Below are positions 61,754 through 64,000 of a stretch of 64,000 nucleotides of DNA, piece by piece. The DNA comes from Enterococcus ureasiticus (GTDB lineage: Bacteria; Bacillota; Bacilli; Lactobacillales; Enterococcaceae): positions 1-64,000 of the forward strand of contig NZ_MIJZ01000012.1 in assembly GCF_001730285.1 (NCBI RefSeq), read 5' to 3'. Numbering within the stretch: position 1 is the first letter of the stretch; the number at the start of each line of letters is the position of its first letter. The notes beneath the pieces were generated by a model. It ran no database searches, was not told the origin of the DNA, and saw only the letters and a list, made by a program, of their open reading frames with translations. Made by a program: the position numbers and the translations under genes.

Positions 61754-63073
61754 CTAACTCTCATCACCAGATCCTATATTCAATAACAATTCACGAACTT
61801 GTGAAACAAAATAAAGTGAACCCGTTACTAACATCAAGTCATCTGCCGACATTTTTTCCAAAATCTCACCTAAGCCAAATTGCCATAAGGAAACGATCTC
61901 CGTTTTATCATCTTCAAAATGTTCCATTTTAGTTAAATCGATCGCTCTAGGATAATCAAAGGTAGTCAAATACAGATGTACATTAGGGACTTTCCTTAAT
62001 ATTGCAATCATCTGATCGATATTTTTTGACTCTAATGCTGAGAATAAAATATGGATATCCAGATTTGGAAATTCCTTTTTCAGATTTTCAGCTAAACGGC
62101 GCATAGCATGGTCATTGTGTGCACCGTCTAAAATAATCAATGGTTCATCACTGATTTTTTCCATTCGAGCTGGCCACTGAGCCTGAGCCAACCCTTGATA
62201 AACATCTCTATCTGTAAAATTGATTTGCTGCATTTCGCAATAGAGATAAAATAGCTGAATCGAAACGGCCGCATTTTCTACTTGATGACGACCTAATAAA
62301 GGCACTTTGACTTTAGGCAATTTGCCTGATTCACCATAAAAATCAAAGATCTCCCCCCAATTTTTATCTGGATGTCGGTATTCTGCTTTGTAGTCTTTTT
62401 CATAACGATACACTCTACTGTGTTTTACTGCGGCGACTTCATTGATCACAACAAACGCTTCTTCTTCAATATTGCCGGTCACAACAGGTATTCCCTCTTT
62501 AATGATCCCAGCTTTTTGGAAAGCAATTTTTTCAAGCGTATCGCCTAAAATTTCTGTATGGTCTTTTCCGATCGTAGTGATTGCCGTTAGCATTGGTTTC
62601 ACTACATTAGTACTGTCTAATAACCCACCAAGTCCAACTTCGACAATGGCAATATCTACTTGTTCATCTAGAAAGTAATCAAGGGCCATAACCGTCAATG
62701 TTTCAAATTCAGTGATTCCAGCACTTTCCGGCTGCTGATCCATGTCTTTGATCAACTCTTGATATTTTTCCACATATTGGATGATATGATTGTCTGAAAT
62801 CCCATGTCCGTTAATGGCAATTCGTTCATTAAAGTGCTCGATATACGGAGAAGTAAAAGTTCCCACAGTGAGTCCTAATTCTTCTAACATACAGCGTAAA
62901 TATGTTACTGTAGAGCCTTTCCCATTTGTGCCTGCAATGTGGATCGTCGGTACTTTTTCTTCTGGATTACCGACTCTTTTCAATAATGCTTCCACTCGAT
63001 CGAGACCTGGTCTAGATCCAAATGGTAGTCTACTATGAATCCAATCGATTGCTTCTTCTATCGTCAACGACAT
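61754..63073 (-). CDS. folC: Bifunctional folylpolyglutamate/dihydrofolate synthase
   Basis: A 439-aa Mur-ligase-fold enzyme with ATP motif IAGTNGKGSTVTYL near residue 47, FTSPYIEHFNERI, VGLGGLLDSTNVV and ITTIGKDHTEILGDTLEKIAFQKAGIIKEG. The C-terminal domain has ILDGAHNDHAMRRLAENL. It adds glutamate to folates (and to dihydropteroate in the bifunctional form), retaining one-carbon cofactors in the cytoplasm. It heads a unit with the HAD and radC genes. Confidence 0.95.
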   Translation of the reverse strand: MSLTIEEAIDWIHSRLPFGSRPGLDRVEALLKRVGNPEEKVPTIHIAGTNGKGSTVTYLRCMLEELGLTVGTFTSPYIEHFNERIAINGHGISDNHIIQYVEKYQELIKDMDQQPESAGITEFETLTVMALDYFLDEQVDIAIVEVGLGGLLDSTNVVKPMLTAITTIGKDHTEILGDTLEKIAFQKAGIIKEGIPVVTGNIEEEAFVVINEVAAVKHSRVYRYEKDYKAEYRHPDKNWGEIFDFYGESGKLPKVKVPLLGRHQVENAAVSIQLFYLYCEMQQINFTDRDVYQGLAQAQWPARMEKISDEPLIILDGAHNDHAMRRLAENLKKEFPNLDIHILFSALESKNIDQMIAILRKVPNVHLYLTTFDYPRAIDLTKMEHFEDDKTEIVSLWQFGLGEILEKMSADDLMLVTGSLYFVSQVRELLLNIGSGDES

Positions 63074-63437
63074 CTTATCAACTCCTCATTCTCTATTATA
63101 TCGAAAGCTGGAGTGCTTTTCACTAATTAACGACTTTAATTCTGTAAATGATTGATTCCATAAAAAAAGAGTAATCAAATGGTTCCGTACTTTTAAATAA
63201 AAACAACTATGATAAAATAAACAAGACTCGATGTATGAACTGAACACAAATTCTTTTGCATCAAGACCTAATCCCATGATAGACTAGAATCTTAGAGAGA
63301 AATCTAATCACGTTTGTTTTATAAATAACGAGTTTCAAAAATAATATTGTTGTAGGTAGTTCGCTTGATTTTTCAGGGTTGATTGAACCTTTATCCTAAA
63401 ACAGTTACAAATTATTAGAATAGAGGAGCAGTATACT
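63074..63437. other. Intergenic region between folC and the YfhO-like gene
   Basis: A divergent 364-bp region. A weak plus-strand promoter TTGCAT (63256-63261), 18 bp, TAGACT (63280-63285) is possible. I see no RNA gene, repeat or strong hairpin. Confidence 0.4.
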
Positions 63438-64000
63438 ATGTCAAAAACGAAAAAAAAATTATTAGTCAGTGGAAGTTTTTTTCTTCCTTTCTTATTATTA
63501 ATCATACTTTGGTCGATTTTAGGTTTAGCACCGTTTGGAAATAACAATCTCTTGGTTAGTGATTTAGGGACGCAATATATGCCATTTTTAAGTGCGTTTA
63601 AGCAGTTTTTCCAAGGAAAGACTGATTCCTTGTATTCATTTTCTGATGCACTCGGTGGAACTATTTTACCCTTAAGTGCTTATTATTTATTAAGTCCGTT
63701 CAATATTTTAGTCTTGCTGTTCTCTTATGAGCAGTTGCCAATCGCTATATTATTGATTATTACGCTAAAAATTTCCCTCATGGGCAGTTCAATGTTTTAT
63801 TATCTTCAAAAAACATATCGTCAATCAACTATTTCAACATTGCTTTTTTCAACGTCTTATAGCTTATGTGGTTTTGTGACGGTCTATTGTTTGAATTTTA
63901 TGTGGTTGGACGCATTGATTTTACTTCCTTTACTGGTATTAGGAATTCAGCGGTTATGGGATCACAAGAAATATGTTCTTTATTCAGCGGCCTTATTTTT
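63438..64000 (+). CDS. YfhO-family membrane protein (5' part, cut by the window end)
   Basis: An open frame from ATG 63438 (GAGGAG 9 nt upstream) runs off the right edge after 187 codons. It starts with basic residues, a helix (LLVSGSFFLPFLLLIILWSILGLAPFG), then LLVSDLGTQYMPFLSAFKQFFQGK, SDALGGTILPLSAYYLLSPFN and MGSSMFYYLQK. This is the YfhO/GT-C pattern, including the D-x-x-x-Q-Y motif outside the first helix. YfhO proteins are multi-pass glycosyltransferases that decorate lipoteichoic acid or wall polymers. The full protein is usually over 800 aa. It adds to the envelope theme of the window. Confidence 0.85.
   Translation, partial: MSKTKKKLLVSGSFFLPFLLLIILWSILGLAPFGNNNLLVSDLGTQYMPFLSAFKQFFQGKTDSLYSFSDALGGTILPLSAYYLLSPFNILVLLFSYEQLPIAILLIITLKISLMGSSMFYYLQKTYRQSTISTLLFSTSYSLCGFVTVYCLNFMWLDALILLPLLVLGIQRLWDHKKYVLYSAALF

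Overview
The window looks like chromosome of a low-GC, Gram-positive lactic acid bacterium, most probably Enterococcus and nearer to E. faecalis than to E. faecium. This is inferred from gene content and protein style (LiaFSR, Mga-like regulator, H2O-forming NADH oxidase, class Ib nrdHIEF, rpoY-rnjA, YumC-type flavodoxin reductase, AT-rich intergenic DNA, AGGAGG ribosome sites). No database search was possible. There is no prophage, transposase or CRISPR array.

Layout. 1-628: leader and four tandem promoters of an rRNA operon whose 16S gene lies off the left edge (minus strand). 629-6208: housekeeping genes (GNAT, S1-domain protein, PatB-type lyase, cyclophilin, ferredoxin/flavodoxin reductase, YuzB, PgpA). 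6209-7014: an 0.8 kb gene-poor stretch with an inverted-repeat element and a predicted pair of fully overlapping antisense RNAs. 7015-11150: lipoprotein, tRNA-Lys(CUU) and a feoA-feoB-small Cys-rich protein iron operon with a Fur-box-like site. 11360-15483: nrdHIEF with NrdR-box-like sites. 15588-18019: DUF92, MgtC, nagB. 18149-31961: a Wzx/Wzy-type exopolysaccharide locus on the minus strand. Chain-length and tyrosine-kinase control genes (cpsC-D-B) and the priming sugar transferase come first. Then follows a visibly AT-rich serotype-like block (four glycosyltransferases, EpsG-type polymerase, pyruvyl transferase, flippase, VanZ). It ends with an LCP-family protein that could attach the polymer to the wall.

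32056-51321: dapF, sodA, DUF1189, ispG, a 2-hydroxyacid dehydrogenase, a GtrB/CsbB-like glycosyltransferase, an Mga-like regulator, ktrA, the liaFSR cell-envelope stress operon, greA, mltG, nox, a HAD phosphatase, an SPFH protein, and a glyoxalase-fold dioxygenase plus flavin reductase pair behind a perfect palindrome. 51390-64000: YqkB-like protein, gamma-carbonic anhydrase, a heterodimeric ABC exporter with one degenerate ATP site, DUF454, rpoY-rnjA, uspA, a 49-aa protein, cspA, radC, HAD, folC and the 5' part of a YfhO-family gene.

Cell-envelope functions dominate: EPS, LCP, LiaFSR, MltG, MgtC and YfhO. Most transcription units end in clear intrinsic terminators, many shared by convergent genes. 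The items most worth following up are the antisense RNA pair at 6571-6828, the four-promoter rRNA control region, the palindromes upstream of the cps and liaFSR promoters, the orphan coiled-coil gene at the head of the EPS locus, and a complete ispG in a lineage known for the mevalonate pathway.
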